Below are positions 25,008 through 26,090 of a stretch of 26,090 nt of DNA, piece by piece; position 1 is the first letter of the stretch; the number at the start of each line of letters is the position of its first letter. Below the pieces are notes generated by a model. That model searched no databases. It was given only the letters and a program-made list of their open reading frames with translations, and was not told the DNA's origin. This stretch comes from Flavobacteriales bacterium UBA7430 (GTDB taxonomy: Bacteria > Bacteroidota > Bacteroidia > Flavobacteriales > UBA7430), in NCBI GenBank assembly GCA_002478765.1, contig DLQO01000071.1:3493-29582 (forward strand), in the 5' to 3' direction. A program made the translations under genes and the position numbers.

Positions 25008-25505
25008 TTATTCTAAATAAGCCCCTTCATTATCACCGAGTTCAACCGCTACATGATCTTTAATTGATGTAGAAAGAATCAAACCTGAATAATCTGTACG
25101 AATTGGGAATCTGTGGTGCTTCCTGTCCACAAGGGCTGTGGTATATATTTTTTTCACAGGAATGTCTAAGAAATGCTTAACCCCATAGATCATGGTTTTC
25201 CCCGAATTGAGAACATCATCAACAAGAATAACAACTTGATCGGTATAATTTACATTCTCAGGACTCAATTTTATGGGAGAATCTAGAGGAGACTTTTTAT
25301 TAATTTTAATTTCAGTCAAGTGTATTTCTATTTCAGAAATGTCTGAAATGATTTTAGCAAGACGTTCAGCAATAACAAAGCCATTCCCTTTGATACCAGC
25401 AATAGTTATTTCAGATTCTTGATAATTTGCTTCATAAATTTGCCAAGCCATCCGAGTTAATTTCTGTTGGATTTGCTTCTTGTTTAAAATCTTTGATTTT
25501 GTCAT
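25008..25505 (-). CDS. PyrR-like phosphoribosyltransferase family protein
   Basis: 165 residues, cytoplasmic. The PRPP-binding loop is VVILVDDVLNSGKTM (91-105), preceded by IAGIKGNGFVIAERLA, a PRTase-fold strand-helix element. The end, LVDRKHHRFPIRTDYSGLILSTS, corresponds closely to the PyrR-type DRGHRELPIRADYVG segment. PyrR proteins convert uracil and PRPP to UMP, and in Firmicutes they bind pyr mRNA; mRNA binding in Bacteroidetes is not established. It is slightly shorter than Bacillus-type PyrR (about 180). No pyrimidine operon or leader is visible next to it, so it may be only a salvage enzyme or act on another base. It is convergent with the plus-strand material to its left and divergent from the SulP gene. 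Confidence 0.85.
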   Translation of the reverse strand: MTKSKILNKKQIQQKLTRMAWQIYEANYQESEITIAGIKGNGFVIAERLAKIISDISEIEIHLTEIKINKKSPLDSPIKLSPENVNYTDQVVILVDDVLNSGKTMIYGVKHFLDIPVKKIYTTALVDRKHHRFPIRTDYSGLILSTSIKDHVAVELGDNEGAYLE

Positions 25506-25604
25506 TACAGTGATTTTAATAATTCATTTATTTGACATGCAATCCACTCAAAAATAAGAAATCGATTTGATTTTACCCGTGTTTCGTTTCAATAAAGAAT
25601 TCTT

Positions 25605-25634
25605 TTTGTACTCTTAATAATGTCCTTACCTTCG
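25605..25634 (+). promoter_or_regulatory. Putative promoter of the SulP gene
   Basis: TTTG (25605-25608), an 18-base spacer, and TACCTTCG (25627-25634, one mismatch). This is the same TTCG variant as in front of the DEAD-box helicase gene. The predicted leader is about 27 bases. Confidence 0.45.
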
Positions 25635-25665
25635 CGAGCTTGTATATACTCATAAATGATAAACT

Positions 25666-26090
25666 ATGAAATCTACGTTTGAATTTGTATCAAAGACGCA
25701 AGGAAGTATCAAAGACGATGTTTTGTCTGGATTAACGGTGGCTTTGGCTTTAGTTCCTGAGGCTGTTGCTTTTGCTTTCGTCGCAGGTGTTTCTCCTGTT
25801 GTAGGTTTGTATGGTGCTTTCATGATGGGATTGATTACTGCTATTTTTGGTGGTAGACCAGGAATGATTTCAGGAGCTACAGGAGCTTTAGCTGTGGTTA
25901 TGGTTCACTTGATTAAAGAAGGGAATGCAATGGGGGTCGAAGGCTCCATGATGGGGCTCCAATATTTGTTTGCTACGCTAATATTAGCTGGACTACTGCA
26001 ATCGCTGGCAGGTTTTTTCAAAATGGGGAAGTTTGTACGTCTGATACCACACTCTGTGATGATGGGGTTTGTAAATGGATTAGCAATTGT
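25666..26090 (+). CDS. SulP family inorganic anion transporter, N-terminal part
   Basis: Begins at ATG 25666 and runs open to the window end (about 141 codons seen). SulP/SLC26 proteins move sulfate, bicarbonate or other anions across the inner membrane. The visible part matches the family start: [49 protein letters not shown], then [22 protein letters not shown]. Several membrane spans are clear (about 21-40, 43-62, 65-86, 104-120). The substrate, and whether a C-terminal STAS domain is present, cannot be known because the gene continues outside. Confidence 0.92.
   Translation, partial: MKSTFEFVSKTQGSIKDDVLSGLTVALALVPEAVAFAFVAGVSPVVGLYGAFMMGLITAIFGGRPGMISGATGALAVVMVHLIKEGNAMGVEGSMMGLQYLFATLILAGLLQSLAGFFKMGKFVRLIPHSVMMGFVNGLAI

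Overview
The window is chromosomal DNA from a member of the Bacteroidota, most likely a marine Flavobacteriales relative (Cryomorphaceae/Schleiferiaceae-like by general impression). The evidence is internal: a type IX secretion (T9SS) C-terminal sorting domain on a large secreted protein, marine-Bacteroidetes GCTD...DDGSC repeats, a BatA-type double-transmembrane protein, a DUF5916 outer-membrane protein, TIGR02757, and many promoter -7 boxes of the Bacteroidetes form TAnnTTTG instead of TATAAT. The sequence is moderately AT-rich. I see no phage, transposase, integrase, CRISPR array, tRNA or rRNA; this is mainly core genome.

Layout. 1-270 is the end of a flavin-reductase-like gene. A structured non-coding stretch with a terminator follows, then rocD (+), convergent with hemH (-). 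hemH diverges from an 863-residue T9SS cargo protein (+). From 5994 to 16452 nine genes run on the minus strand. In transcription order they are nitronate monooxygenase, a 113-residue unknown, DUF5916 protein, LolD-like ATPase, TIGR02757 protein, BatA-like protein, a dihydroorotase-family protein without metal ligands, an alpha/beta hydrolase and kdsA. The last six are tightly packed (two overlaps, largest gap 46 bases), and a good promoter precedes the LolD-like gene. From 16838 the plus strand carries trmD, rplS, a DUF1015 protein, a YggS/PLPBP protein, valS and a DEAD-box helicase, several with their own promoter or terminator. A PyrR-like phosphoribosyltransferase (-) and the start of a SulP transporter (+, cut by the window end) close the window.

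Themes. The coding content is mostly housekeeping: heme and LPS (Kdo) synthesis, tRNA modification and charging, ribosome, RNA remodelling, nucleotide metabolism and PLP homeostasis. The most unusual material is non-coding. Three intergenic stretches (about 329-500, 5710-5958 and 24770-24979) hold nested inverted repeats ending in a terminator and have no convincing gene. The one at 5710-5958 also has a near-ideal Bacteroidetes promoter and looks like an independent small RNA gene. Other points are a probable rplS leader structure, a 16-bp perfect palindrome in front of an unknown gene, and the non-catalytic dihydroorotase paralogue inside a membrane/envelope operon.
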